A stretch of DNA of 64,000 nt from Pestalotiopsis fici W106-1 (Eukaryota; Ascomycota; Sordariomycetes; Amphisphaeriales; Sporocadaceae), in NCBI RefSeq assembly GCF_000516985.1, contig NW_006917093.1, positions 4,617,874-4,681,873 on the forward strand, in the 5' to 3' direction. The position numbers and the translations under genes were made by a program. Numbering within the stretch: the stretch's first letter is position 1; every line of letters starts with the position of its first letter. Of the stretch, positions 50,414 through 63,174 are shown in pieces. The notes beneath the pieces are model-generated. The model did not search any database and was not told the DNA's origin. It was given only the letters and a program-made list of their open reading frames with translations.

Positions 50414-53400
50414 CTATCGCTTGAGAGTCTTTTGCTTGCTGCCCTCGCTTCGTGCTGCCCTTCCTTCCACCAAAAGTCCCTTCTTTTTCCGCACACCGTC
50501 CATGTACCTCTTGGCCACATTCTCCTTGTCAGCCAGCTCTCCAAGATCTTCCAAGTCATCCTCGGTAAAGGGCTGCCAGAAGGGATCCTGGTCGAGAATC
50601 TCATAACCTGTGAAGATGAGCTGTGGTTGCGCGGCGCCGGATGTGCGCTTCCGCATCTCGTCGGCAAATCCAAACGACTCTGCTACCGGAAGGACCGAAG
50701 AGATGGTGAAGAACGGTGTTCCCTCCTTCATTGACTCTGCAATCACTCGACCACGGCGGCGGGTGAGCACATCGTAGACTCGGCCCAAGACCTCAGCTGT
50801 TGGTAGGTACCCGATGTTAGTCTCGCACTCACTTGCACAGGGTTACTGGGATCGGATGTCTTCTTCAAACTTACTACTGGCTTGAATCTCGCACGAGTAC
50901 ATGGCGAGCATCAGTCTTGGCGACCAGTCAAGGAAGCCTTGGCGGATGGAGTTTTGTACCGTCTTGATAACCTCACCTGTAAGCCTGCCCAGGCTATCCC
51001 TTGCTGAGGTTTCATCCTCCGTAGGAATAATGGTAACGTCCTCAACAATGACAGCAATACCTTGTACAGGCTCGTTGCATAAGGGTCCTTGATTAGTTGC
51101 GAGCTGGAAGGCATAACTGATCTTGTCTCGCAGGTGTGCAGCACTCAACTTCTCGCTGACTGCCGGTGCTTCACCGGCGTCTGCGGCTCCAAAGACCTTG
51201 GCAAGACAGCCAGCTTGAGTCGCGTCCAGCAGAAGATTAGGTCCTGTTCTCCGGGGACCAAAACCGGCAATCTGATCCACGGTGCCCTTCCACATTTCAC
51301 GACCCTTGCCTTTCTCAAGAGCTTCCTGCAGTTGTTTTTTCAAATCCTCGACTGAAAGACTCTTTCCTTCAAGAACATCGCTGTCGGCCTCAATCACCAC
51401 TTGACCCTCTTCTCCATTGTTGGCTTCGTCTTCATCCTGGACGATGTGCTCGGAATAGAGCTTCTTGATTGCTCCTGAATTCTTCAAAAGGAATGTCGTG
51501 ACGTTTTGAGGCAGTGGCCGAACCCTCAATGTGATGCTCACTTGCTTCGAGTTTGTTACCCCAACGACAGCACCGCGCCCGAGTTCCTTGTTTGCCGGTG
51601 GCTTCATCTCCTCGGCCCGGACGGTGGTTTCTCTGTAAGGTACAATGGGTTCGCCTGCCTGGATGTCGCATCGTGCAAATCGCTCCTTGAGATCTGTCAA
51701 GCAACGTTCCAGGTGAAGTTCGCCTGCTGTGAGAAGCACATGCTCACCACTGCCGAAGCGTTCATACTCGGCGCAAGGGTCACTCTGGACAAGTAGCTTT
51801 AGACCATGGATCATCTTGTCGAGATCGCCAGGCCAAGCAGGCTCCAGAGCCACACGCACAATGGGCTTGCCTGCCATATTGACACCAGCCAGGTTCACTG
51901 AGCCTTCTAGCTGACTGCATAGTGTGCCGGACTTGAGAATGTGTCCTTCAAGACCGCCGATGCCAAAAACTACACCAGCTGGCACCGAGTCCAAAGACTC
52001 TAAATTGCGGCCCATCAACATGTACAGTGCTGTGACTGTAACCTTTTTCGGTTCGGGAGATGCGTGTGGATTTGCGGGAGTGAATTTTGGTGGCAATACA
52101 TAAAGCTCATCGCCCACAGAGAGGGTACCAGAATACATTCTTGCGAATCCGATCAAGTGCTCTGGGTCAATCTCTTTTTCCTCTGGCTCTTTGACAATAT
52201 CGTCAAGAGACACATCCGCTAGGGCTTGTGTCAGGTCGTTTGCATCATTCGCTTCGGCTTGTTGTGCCCTTGCTAATTCTGCACGCTTCTTCCTTGCGAG
52301 CTCACGTGCTTCTTCAGGGCTGAGTTGGCCTGCTTTCCGCTTGTTCTGTGGCAACTCGCTCTCTGGTATCGATACCATCTTACTGACGTAAGCCACGACG
52401 GGGTCCGACTTCGCCGTCTTGAATTGAATCATTGCCTCCTTGATGTTACTGTCGATGTGACTTGACCCAGGCGAGTCCTCAAGGAGCTCTGGGAGGCGCT
52501 CAGCTTGTGCCACTCTGGGTGAAGGCAAGGATTCTATGACAGATACCAACAAAGCTGTTGATAGTGGTAGCCAGGACGCAAATACAGCGTTCTGTAGTAA
52601 GCGGGGGTCCCTTGAGCGTGCGATATGGGGAGGCACGGTAATGTTGAGAGACTTTGTGATCTTCTCCAGCAGTGCTGGATCACTACAGCGCAGTCAGTGC
52701 ATTTATCCTCGTTGGTGATGGAGGTGTAATTACCCTTTTCCATTGTCACCACCCGTGGTGGCGGCGTATACAGCCCAGACCTGCTCTAGCACGAGTTGAA
52801 CGAACATGGGCTTGAGATTCCGACCTTTGAGATGCTTGCGACCGAGAACCTTCTTCGTCTTGGGATCTAAATAGAAATCACCCCACAAGACCTTTTCCAT
52901 GATGTTTCTCTTGATCCCGAGCTTCTTCTCATACAAGCTGGCGAACTGGCGAACGGTAAAAGCCCAGCCGTCGATAGCGCTGCTGAAGATGACGTTATTC
53001 TTCTCCGGGGCAAAGTAGATCTCCTCGTCATCCCGCTCCTGGAATTGCAGCTCGTCGCTTTCTGTTACTTGACTAGCGAGCTCAGCCTCCTTGGCCGCGG
53101 CAGCGGCTACTCTTTGGTCCATCTGCTCGCGCCAGTTGAGATCCTCCTCCATGCGCTCTCCTTGGAAGAAACTTCCCAAGACTGCATTCACCTGCTCCAG
53201 AAGTTTGCTCAGGTGTATGTATGCCTCGCCCGGCGTCATCTTTAATTCCGTCACCAGTCGGTCCATCTTGTTGATCACCAATAGAGGCTTAAGCTTTTCT
53301 TCCCAGCTTTGACGGAGCACCGTGACGGTCTGACTGCATACACCCTCAACTGCATCGACCAGGACGATAGCACCGTCACACAATCTGGACGCCGTAGAGA

Positions 53401-53792
53401 CCTCACTGCTGAAGTCAATGTGGCCAGGTGAATCTATTAGGTTAATGAGGTACTCCTTGGGTACTGGCGCAGCGTCTGGCGCGGATCTCCTGAGCATGGA
53501 AAAGTAAAGCGAAATGGCCGAGGATTCCATGGTGATACCTCTCAGTTGTTCATCCGGTCTTGAATCCAAGTACCGAATCTTGCCGGCCATTTTGGGTGAG
53601 ATGATGCCATTTGTGGCAATCAATGCATCGGTCAGTGATGTTTTACCATGATCAACGTGAGCCAGAATACAGATCTGAGAAGATGTCAGTCTCAGCAAGA
53701 AGACGAGAAGTGATTGGGTTTTGTTTTACGTTGCGAACATCGTCCGACTTGGACTGAAGCCCTACGAGCTTCTCTGGGCTGACAACAGGCAT
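50414..53792 (-). CDS. EFL1: Elongation-factor-like GTPase 1 (EFL1/RIA1), 60S subunit maturation, 1,064 aa, four exons
   Basis: Cytoplasmic EF-2-like GTPase that works with the SBDS/Sdo1 protein to release the anti-association factor eIF6/Tif6 from late pre-60S particles. Exons on the minus strand are 53792-53730, 53674-52734, 52682-50875 and 50796-50414. The introns, 55, 51 and 78 nt, start GTAAAA, GTAATT and GTAAGT, and the joined frame is open. G1 is AHVDHGKT (26-33), G2 RGIT (66-69), G3 DSPGH (102-106) and G4 NKMD (156-159). The acidic, Lys/Glu-rich segment after about residue 390 is the insertion typical of EFL1 and absent from EF-2. EF-2-like domains II-V follow, ending in the conserved GRVYDVLTRRRGRV and KRTSGAA...F...DPFW stretches. 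Length and ends fit the family. The start ATG opens MPVVSPEKLVGLQ, leading directly to the GTPase domain. Confidence 0.95.
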
Positions 53793-54784
53793 TATGAAGA
53801 TGTCTGCAGGCTCGTGACCTAGCGAGGGTTTGGTGATTACAATTCACCGCGCGGGTTTCCTCAGTTGGTTGCAAACAGGCCCAACTAGATCAGACACCTC
53901 GAGGCGCCAGCAAATTGACGATGGCAAGTTTTTCCCTAAGAAACCTCGAGGGAAAGAATGACGATGCAGCACCTTACAAGGAGCAATGAAATGGCGAGGA
54001 AGGCTGCAGCTTCAAGTACTTCTTGAGATCATAAAAATAATATAGTATCTGAAAGGGTCTGTCGATTGCCTCGACTACTACAAATCTCGTCTGTCCGGTG
54101 ACTAATACAGAACGCCTCCTTCTAGCTATGGCAACTTTTCCAAACCCGCAGTTGGGCACTTTGGGTGACGTTTGCCCCACCAAGAGAGCTACTTCAGGTG
54201 GTTCCTTACACTATGGCTCAGAGTGATGCACCACTACATGATCACCATGAAACAGTATTGCTATACTGGATATCTTGGATGAGACAGCATTCATTGCACA
54301 ACAGTGGGAGTTTCTGTACATTTGACCAACTCAAGAGCTTAATTGTGCATCATCTGCGTGATTAGAAACCTCGCCAATCCATGGACAATTGCTGCATCGT
54401 CGTGAGTCCTCGGTAACGAGTGACGTGAGTTGCCAACGATAGAGGCAGATAACAAAAAAAAAAAAAAAGAGACGTCAAGCTAAACGCGGGGCAATCACCC
54501 CGCTCCAAGCGTCAAGCGCGCCCAGGTTCTCAACCCATGGCGGAAGCGTCGCGCTCTTCGGGGGCATTCATTTACTGAGGGGCCACAAAACCCTAACTTT
54601 TAAGTCCGCCAAAACTTCGGCTGACTCAGTCGTTCCCGCTGTGCCTGCGCCCAGCCGCAAATTTCAGTATTGTCGTGAGAGCGCCCGCAGCCCCTCGCGA
54701 AAAATATCGACAGCGGGGCCCGTGGAAGCAACCCGACGAACCGTCTACCGCTCAAACCCATCACGAAAATCCGAACCCGCCACC
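53793..54784. promoter_or_regulatory. Shared divergent promoter region of EFL1 and eIF3 subunit L
   Basis: A 992-bp spacer separates the two start codons of oppositely transcribed genes, so both promoters and leaders must fit here. It contains a poly-A run near 54453-54468 next to a GACGTCA-like site (gacgtcaagc at 54471), which would suit a CREB/ATF-type factor. The leader before eIF3L is CG-rich. No TATA box was identified. The site assignment is an inference from sequence only. Confidence 0.55.
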
Positions 54785-56420
54785 ATGAGCGCCTTCCAGA
54801 ACGGCGAGCGGCCCATCCGCTCCATGGAGGACGACAGCGACGTTGAGGAGGAAGCCCTGGTCAACGACTACAAGGAGCAGGTCCAGTACGAGGATGGCAT
54901 GGGCGAGGAGCTGGAGCGCGTCAGCTCCCTAACCATGGCCCAGCAGGCCGATGATATTCAGTCGAGACTCGTCGCCGCTGCCCAGCCTTTGGACTTCTCT
55001 GCCCCTCTCGAGGTCAAGTTCCAGAGCTACGACTCCTACTGCAACCTCTTCCACTTCATTTTGAACTCTGAGGGTCCCGTCGACCTGGAGCCCCCGTCCG
55101 TGAGTGGCCCGCGCGCGCATTGACCGCTCTACTCTTGAATTAGAAAGAAAAAAACACAATATACTGATACCTTGATGTGATATATTAGTACTACTGGGCT
55201 TGGGATGTTATCGATGAGTTTATCTACCAGTTCAACTCGTTCTCGTCGTACAGAATGAGATTGGCTCGCCAGCCGCGAGACAATGAAGAGGAGCGCCAGA
55301 TTCTCAAGGAGAACCCCAACACCTGGGGATGCTACAGTGTCTTGAACGTGCTCTACTCTCTGATCCAGCGATCGCAGATTGTCGAGCAGTTGGCTGCCAT
55401 GAAGCGCAACGAGGACCCCAAGGCCGTCGCTGGAGAGTACGGTGACAAGAACCTTTATAAGATGCTGGGATACTTCTCCATCATCGGTCTCCTACGCGTC
55501 CACTGTCTTCTGGGAGACTTCAGCCTGGCCCTCAAGACTCTTGACGACATTGAGTTGAACAAGAAGGCCATGTTTGCACGCGTCATGGCTGCACACTTCA
55601 CAACCTACTACTACGTGGGTTTCTCCTACATGATGATGCACCGTTACGCCGATGCCATCCGCATGTTCAGCCACATTCTCGTCTACGTCTCGAGAACCAA
55701 GAATTTCCAGAAGAACGCCCAGTACGACTCGATCACCAAGAAGAACGACCAGATGTACGCACTGATTGCCATCTGTGTTGCGTTCCACCCTACTCGTCTG
55801 GACGACACCATCCACACTGCTCTCCGTGAGAAGTATGGTGACCAGCTTCTCAAGCTGCAGCGCGGTGGCCCCGAATCGCTCCCCATCTTTGAGGAGCTGT
55901 TCAGGACTGCCTGCCCCAAGTTCATCTCCCCCGTTCCCCCGGATTTCGAGAACCCCGAGGCCAACGTCGACCCCGTTGAGCACCACCTGTCCATCTTCAT
56001 GGACGAGGTCAAGACCAACATGTGGAACCCGACCGTTCGCTCCTACCTCCGCCTGTACACGACTATGGACCTGAAGAAGCTTGCAGGCTTCCTCGAGGTC
56101 GAGCCCGAGGAGCTTCGTTCGTACCTGTTGGTCAACAAGCAGCGAACCAAGCAGCTGCGCTGGGCAGACCAGGGTCTTCTGGATGGTGAATGGGTCAATG
56201 TTAGCGATCTCGACTATGCCCTGCAAGGAGTACGTGACCATTTTCTTTTCCCTCCCTTTTTTCCATGTCCCCAAGCTTTCCTTGTATTACGGTCAAGCTT
56301 TTTCTTGTGTCAAGCAATACTAACGGCAAACTGCAGGACCTGATTCACATTTCTGAGGCCAAGGTGGGACGCAAGTTGGTGGATTGGTACCTGCGAAACC
56401 TGTCGAGGACGTACAACTGA
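54785..56420 (+). CDS. EIF3L: Translation initiation factor eIF3 subunit L, 479 aa, three exons
   Basis: Non-core subunit of the eIF3 complex that helps recruit mRNA to the 40S ribosome in the cytoplasm. Exons are 54785-55099, 55189-56229 and 56337-56420, all phase 0. The introns, 89 and 107 nt, start GTGAGT and GTACGT, and the second has a TACTAAC branch site. The start lies in a CCGCCACCATGAG context, near the Kozak optimum. An acidic N-terminus (DDSDVEEEALVNDYKEQV) precedes the conserved YYWAWDVIDEFIYQFNSF segment. The helical core follows with WGCYSVLNVLYSLI, KMLGYFSIIGLLRVH and HRYADAIRMFSHIL. The PCI-like end includes MDLKKLAGFL and a short last exon ending LVDWYLRNLSRTYN. Length is normal for fungal eIF3L. 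Regulation is probably shared with the divergent EFL1 gene. Confidence 0.96.
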
Positions 56421-58773
56421 ATTAGTTGACCAGCGAGCGTCGATTCATGATCAGATCAGGCTTTCGGAGCCGATTTCTGCCGGACTGGGGAGGCGGCCAA
56501 AGAGCAAGGGATGTTTACTGCAATCTGATGTACTCGACACAGATGGGCACGGCAGCAAAGGGGTATCTCTTTTTCTCTGTTTGCATTGCAAAGGCGTCAA
56601 GGGAAATTGAAAGGGCTGGACGATGGAGGAATGATCCAGCAAAAAACTATTGACCGCAAAAAGATCACGTCAGGGTCATTCATGTCATTGTCATGGTCAT
56701 GGTCATAACGAGAAATAGATTCTACGAATACAGTAGAGAGATGATAATCAGAAACACTTCGATCAAATACCATCATAGCTATACACCTGGAACGGTGGTT
56801 TCTCTCCGTCCCATGGAACACCACGTTGGTGATAGAACATATGACGAACAACATTGTCCCAGAGTGACGCATTATCAAAGCCAGTGGTACGACTAAGACG
56901 GGAGTCGTGGCATGATGATTCGGCCTTTCTTGAAGGATAACGTCTCGTGTCCATATTTGTGTTATTGCAAGGGTCGACGGTACCTCTAGTTGCTTGTAGG
57001 TGTGCATCTATACCGAGATTGATCTTGGCCTGCCGTCAATATTCGAACTTTCGCCAACCTCATACTGCTTGATCAGCTCAATTTGTAGCTAGAACGTGTA
57101 GGCTGTCGAATGTCAAAATCGGCCGCATCTGGTAAGAAGGATATGTTTCCTGATGCTACAGCCAAGATTTAGATCCCGCCTTGTTGCATACCATTATTCG
57201 GTGGGCCAAGTATGCTACAATTGGTATCCCGTAGGCGGAGAACGGCTGTCGCAAAGGCGCCACGCGCTCGACTCTTTCGCCAATTCCTTGGTCTTAGTTG
57301 ACTGTGCAGTCTCTCATACCTACCCAAGGGGCTTCCATGAATGGACAAGGCATAGGAGCAGCCTCCACAGACTGCCGATGCGGCCGACGAATGCCAAGTC
57401 CCCATCATGCATGCACACAGAGTCAAAATTCGTACGTGAAAGGGGATATACGTAGCCACGTCTCGTGCAGATACTCTGCAAGTATACCGAGGAAGGATAC
57501 AGTCCCGGGGAGGCCTCCAGAGCTTCTCAGGTGTCATAACATGAGAGAGAGAGGAGAGAGAGAGAGAGGAAGGGGGGGGGAGAGGGTCAGCAGTCGCAAC
57601 AACACGATCATACATTCAGTAGTCAGGATCCAATCGCTGTAGACTTGAATTGAAAGCCCGGTGAGGGTGATTGCAAAGAGCAGAACAGATAGATGTTGAG
57701 ATACGACCCGAGTTAGCCGGCAACAGGACAACTCGGTAACGGTTACGGCTCGCGATTGCCGGGCCATTACGGTCGTTAATAACTAAGCTCCATGCTTGTG
57801 CGTTTTTGTCATACCATTTCAAGAGCCGAAGTGCAGCATATGGACGCCACTTGGCGTGGGAAGTCCTGGCCAGCACGGAACTCGGAACTGACCCTGAATG
57901 ATTATAGACGGGACACTATACTATTCCAAGGATGATAGTCATTCAAATCATCTTTGTATCTTGGTTGTTCTGCACGGGTTGTGACCAACATAAATGTAAT
58001 ATAGAAAAAGGCGGCCAGAAGTCGTCCGCACCTTGGCGTGTGGTCCATTTCCACTACAGACTGCCTACCGACTAAAACGTAAGTGGGTGGAGGGCGCGGC
58101 TCTACCCGCGAAAAGCCCGTGTCGTCATATCCTTGAAGCCAGGCAACCAGGGAGGCGCCGTCGGCCATTAGGTATGGATTAGTGCCTTTAGAGTGAGTCG
58201 CGTGGTTCTGTTCTAATAAATGCTTGTTGAATAGGGAGGCATGTACTTGGTAACGTCAAACGTCTTTTTTCTGTTTGTGCAGGTGGCTTGGCTTAGCTGT
58301 CCCAGCCTACGGCACTGGGGATATCACATTAGGGCATGAACTCAACGCTCGGGTGCCACGAGAGAAAGTGAGAGAGAAAAGGCTTGATCGCATCTTACAG
58401 TGTCCACACAAGCTGCCTGCCAGTCTGCCTATCTGTCACGCAGGAAACTTCCCAACTCACCGTGCTTGCTGGACAAGCTCCCCCAAGGATGCAGTTCAAT
58501 GACTTGGCCACGTCCCGCCAAGCTCGCCAAGGAGCCCCAAAACTGCGTATCCCCGAGGGTGTCTGCTCATGTGTTGCTGATGGTGTTGGAAACTTGGCTG
58601 CATTTGCTCTCCCCCAGGTTTTGACTATCTCTTGGGTGTTTGTTTGGTGAGCTTGGCACCTGGATTTCTAATCTGATTCGCCTCTGTGATAATTTCCGGC
58701 ATGGCCAGAGCAATGACATTATCTCATGGGCGTACAGTTGCCTCCGACGGTGGTTTATATGGTAAAGCGGCGC

Positions 58774-58795
58774 AAAAAAAAAAAAAAAAAAAAAA
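58774..58795. repeat. Poly-A tract of 22 bases
   Basis: Homopolymer run in the long gene-free interval. There is no adjacent retroposed coding sequence or target duplication to suggest a retrogene. Confidence 0.9.
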
Positions 58796-59902
58796 GGAGT
58801 AGGTAATCATAACATGGTTGGGCTGAAATAATCGAAGCCGTGTTCCCCATACCCAACTACATTACGAATAGTACACGGGTACCTGGACAGCACAACAGTC
58901 TAATGGGGGTTTGTGGCCATGGAATCCGTTGATGGTGCGCGACAAGATACATACAGCATCTCAAGTTCACGTCGTCGTAGGCCAGAGCCTAGATCTGACA
59001 TGGGTGATGATGGGCGATTTCCATTTGAGCGATTCGTGGCGTATTGATAGATGCGGTGAAAAAGAACCAAGACAAACTCAAGGGGGAAAGCGACTTGAAT
59101 GAGAAAGAAGGAAAAGGGAAAGAAAAGTACCTAGAGTACGGCAATGTACCTGGTAAATGCTCATAGGTCCAGTCTGAAGCTTGGCTTGGGCAGCCCCATC
59201 CCAGCTCGAGCGCGCCAGCTTCTACTAGCTTCTTGGCTGGTTTCTGACTTCCCTTTGACAATCCAGACCAGAGCATCCATCCTATTAATCCCCATTGAAA
59301 TGCCATTCCCCGGATGCCCACCCGAAAAGAGAGTTCTTTCTTCAAGATGTGAACCCTTTTTTTCGATTCCCCCCCTTCACTCCGCCCTTCCCATCTACCG
59401 TTTCTTCTACAATTACCTGACTTTCTTACAAGTCGGTTAGAAGATACTGAGCCCATATTTGGCCGTGCCGTCCCCCAAAATCGCAACATCTCGAATAACT
59501 GTGCTACGGACCTTGCGCCCGTCCTGATTTATCTGTGACTCGAAGCTTGTCTCGCGACAAGGTACTTAAGGTTTACTTTTACTGCCAGCTGCCACAGTAC
59601 ATCAAAGACATTATCTTGAGCCTCTTGGGACGCAACAAACACCTGTTACATCATTTCATACTCCCGGCTTGCGAAGAAGAGACTGTGTACTTGAGACGTT
59701 CCATCCTTAACAGTAGATACATCGAAATATATCTTCGTCATCGCATCGCATCCCAATCGCCCCATCAAGCAAAGCCTTCTCCTCCAGGCTGCAGATTCGT
59801 GCGACTTGTTCAGAACGTGGCCAACTCGACGCATCTGACTGGATCGCCCGTTTTTTCAATAAGACAAGAGAACGTCACATTTGCTCTTCCGCCGCGATTT
59901 GA

Positions 59903-59903
<1 letters not shown>

Positions 59904-59940
<37 letters not shown>
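59904..59940. repeat. (AC)18 microsatellite
   Basis: Uninterrupted AC dinucleotide run about 490 bp upstream of the presumed start of the stress-protein gene. Confidence 0.93.
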
Positions 59941-59941
<1 letters not shown>

Positions 59942-60430
59942 CTGTCGGCATCTTGCAGAATCTGGAGTTTCTTGTCACCAGTTTGAACAGCATTAACAGG
60001 CAGAAATTCGACAATCCAACGCTTGCAAAGCCAAGACGACACCCACATAAATTTTTGGTACTTACGCAACTGCCCCTCCGCCGACCGTTACCCTACCTCA
60101 TATTTTTTTGAACCTTAAAACGATCAACTGCATCAGACTCTCCGTACCTGGACGACGCATCGAACGACGAACGCCAGATATTTCTGCATTCGCGCCCCAA
60201 GCCAGCGAACCTCATCTGCCGTCTCGGTCGGCAGCTTCTGGCTCGATTGCGAGCTCCTCGATATCTATCCCTACCAGATGTTGGACATTACGAAACTGCC
60301 TCCTCCGCCCTCTCCCTGAGGCAACGTGAGTCAGGTATCGAGCATTCGTGTCATTGTTTACTTTTTTATCGCGGAAACCGAACAAGAAAAATACCACTTT
60401 TATTTCTAAACAACACAAATCTCGGCAATC

Positions 60431-63174
60431 ATGGCTGCAAGCAAGGCATCTCTGCCGGGAACGCCCGACAGCTCTGTCTCGCCAAGATCCCAGGCCTCGC
60501 CGAAGCAGGAAGGATATTTTCCCGCAGGCCAGAAGCAGGCGACTTCCACTGGCCGTGACGGGCCAAAGCTGCCCTTGCGTACAACACACGGCGCCAGAAT
60601 TGTCCCCGTCACTGCGGGCGAGAAGTTCCCGGACCTCTTGGACAGGGCTAAGGACTATGAACCTGCAAACGATAGCGACGCGAGCGCGACGACGCCCGGT
60701 GATACTGCTCCTAGCCCGGGCAGTATCAGCGAGCCGCCGTCCAGGAAGGCGTCAATCTCCTCCATCTCGTTCCGCCAGCCTTCTAATCCATTGCTGCCGC
60801 AAGGTGTTAAGAAGAAGCCTCTGGATGCTAGCAGACGAAGGGCTGCATCTCCTCCACATCGCAGGTGAGTTGCAAAGCAAAGTTCCGTTGGTTTTTTTTT
60901 TCTTCTTCCTTTAATGTCACTCTTTGAAGGGAGCAACCCCATGCTACCGTTCATACTTCCCCAACTACGTCACTCAATGGTTCTACAGCCCACGATCTTC
61001 AAGCTGTCTTACACAGCGCACACAGAAGTCACCGTGAGGCTCCGTCTTCCCCCCCTCCCTCCTTATACGATCCTCAAGCGAGGTTGGCTGCATTGGACCA
61101 TGGTCGCGTGGCATGATACGAACAAGATCAGTTGCAACCTACCCCAGAGATGCATCGCGGGCCGCTGCGGCCTCGAGTCTGAGAACAGGAAAGCCCGCCA
61201 GGTTATTCTGGGGCCCTCATGTCGTTCCAAGCTGTTCTGGGGGGCAGATCGCGTGAGGGGCTATCACATGCTCTGTCTAATTCGCTCCAGCGCCCAATTT
61301 TTTTTTTCTTTCTCCCTCCCTCCCTCCCAGCAGGCAGGGTCCTGGTGTGTGAGTGGATCGTAACGCTTGCTTGAGCCGCCGACTTTCACATCATGTCTGT
61401 ATTTGCACAACATAGGGAAAGTGTCCCGCCAGCCGCCAGTGAACCCAATACAGACGAGCCCGCTGACCATCCTCGTCCTTTGCCGTGGAGGGTTCAGTGT
61501 CGGCGTTAAGTCTTTGCCAAGCTGGGTTACCTCCCTTCCCGATATACTACCTGTACCTATGAACCCTCCTAACCTAGGTACGAGCGCAATTACAACGCAC
61601 GTGTAGTGATAGTAGCTATCGCTCAGTTCACCAAAAGCATTTCCCCGCCGTCCTAGCCAAAACCCCACCCCAACTGAGTCAGAGCCGTCAAAGAGGCCCG
61701 AGGGGTCTTCCTTACGCTGCCTACCCACCTGGAAGACAGTAGCTCCATCTTGGCCCATGGCGCAGCTGGGCAGGGAGTTGGAGAAACGGGGATCATTATC
61801 CCTTCATTGTCGTCATGCGATTTTGACTTCATCTCATTCCTCACCTCCAATATCGCGCAACCGTCTCTTTTCCCTGACACCAGTCGTGTTCTATTGCTAT
61901 CGCTTCATTATCTCTATATTTTATACCCCTCATTGAGCTTGCGCAACCCGCCTTGACTCTCAGCCACATCGACCAAGCCGCCGCCCAGTTTTGATTCATG
62001 GCTACAGAAACGCTGACCCGGTCCCGTGAGCAACACAGGTTTCAGTCGCATGTCGCATTCGACAATATCCCTCTGGGCGAATCAACCGACTACAACCCGA
62101 TTGCGTTTACACTGAATGCCAAGCACGATGGATATCAATCTAGTAGAAGGAGTCGCACATTCATGGTGGGAGTCGACGACAATACCTACTCGGATCATGC
62201 GTTACAATGGCTCCTAGACGAGTTGGTGGACGATGGTGATGAGGTCGTGTGTGTGCGGGTGATTGAAACCGCGATGCGACTGACAAACACCGCATACCAG
62301 GAGGCTGCGCAAAAGTTGATGGCCGGCGTTCAAGCAAAGAACAAGAAGAACCTGGCTATATCACTGGTGTTGGAATACGCTGTGGGTAAACTACACAATA
62401 CCTTCCAGCATTTGGTAAGCGAGCCACTTGGCAATTTCTATTCTGAGATGGTAAAGCAATAATGAGAATCGCTAACACTTCCAATCACAGATCAAGATCT
62501 ACCAGCCATCGATGCTTATAGTCGGCACAAAAGGGCGCAGTCTTGACAGCGTCTCGAATGCTTTCTTCAACAGGAGCTCATTCTCCAAGTACTGCCTTCA
62601 GTACTCGCCAGTGCCCGTTGTTGTCGTGCGTCCTACTGAGAAGCGCGAGAAGAAGCGGCTTAAGCGCGCCCAAGATCCTGCTCGCCAGAGTTATCTGCAG
62701 ATGCTCCCTGGTCAGAAGCACGAAGCCGATAGCGAGAACAGTAGTATCTATGAGCTGGAACCCAACCTCAGTGCCGCCGAAGAAGCCCACCGGGTAGCTG
62801 TGGCCAATGGCCTTCCAGCTAAATACGACCCGACTCTCAAACCTCTAGATACAGATGCAATCCTTCGTCATGCAAGCCGATCCCGCCGCTCGCTTGCGAT
62901 GGAGCCTCCGACTGCAGAGGCCGTGGCATTGGCAGAGAGCGGTAGGTTGCCCGCAGAGCCGGACATGAATGGTGATGATACGGAATCCGACGAGGACGAC
63001 GACGAGTTTGAAGTTACGACGGGCGAGCAGGCGCTGAAGAAGGAGCGTCTGCACAAGATGGAGTCCAATGAAGGAGCCGTACTTAAGGAGATGATTCAAC
63101 GAAAGCCAAGCGATGAGTCGATCGAGGAGGAGTCTGATGAGGGTGATGGTGGTGCCAAGACAGCCACACAATAA
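60431..63174 (+). CDS. Fungal universal-stress-protein (UspA) domain protein
   Basis: Predicted nucleotide-binding stress protein with a long disordered lead. The well-supported part is 61998-62414 joined to 62491-63174 (76-nt intron, GTAAGC donor, CTAAC branch). Alone it would give 366 residues. Within it RSRTFMVGVDDNTYSDHALQWLL begins the UspA fold, DDGDEVVCVRVIE is the second strand, and IVGTKGRSLDS with YSPVPVVVVRP forms the nucleotide-binding end. An acidic Glu/Asp-rich tail follows. Upstream, 60431-60864 and 60930-about 61113 join through a 65-nt GTGAGT intron into a Ser/Pro-rich frame with SLYDPQARLAALDHGRVA, the usual lead of these proteins. The frame then breaks at TGA 61114. Continuation in another frame to 61252, and the splice to the 61998 exon, are unresolved. 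Either the gene is one damaged or mis-sequenced locus, or the short form from ATG 61998 is the real product. Confidence 0.72.
60930..61252 (+). other. Frame-broken second exon of the stress-protein gene
   Basis: Read from 60931 (after G60930 completes an Arg codon) the frame gives Ser/Thr/His-rich sequence ending LAALDHGRVA and then TGA at 61114-61116. Two bases further, another frame reads YPRDASRAAAASSLRTGKPA and FWGPHVV up to a possible gtgagg donor at 61253. One missing base after 61115 would join the two. Both halves have coding character, so a single-base deletion or a base-call error is the simplest account. Confidence 0.5.

Larger units (their letters stand above)
56421..60430. other. 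4-kb intergenic region; no gene recognised
   Basis: The first few hundred bases should be the eIF3L 3' untranslated region. The rest has many short frames on both strands, none with conserved-looking content. It contains GA-rich and G-rich runs near 57542-57585, a 22-base poly-A at 58774-58795 and an AC microsatellite at 59904-59940. The last 500 bases, CT- and CGA-rich, look like the promoter and leader of the stress-protein gene. An unrecognised small gene cannot be excluded. Confidence 0.55.

Noticed and set aside
55492..56274. 260-codon minus-strand frame
   Set aside because: It is a shadow of the highly conserved eIF3L exon on the plus strand.
59535..59996. 153-codon plus-strand frame before the stress-protein gene
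   Set aside because: It ends in an AC microsatellite and lacks conserved content; it is more likely promoter sequence.
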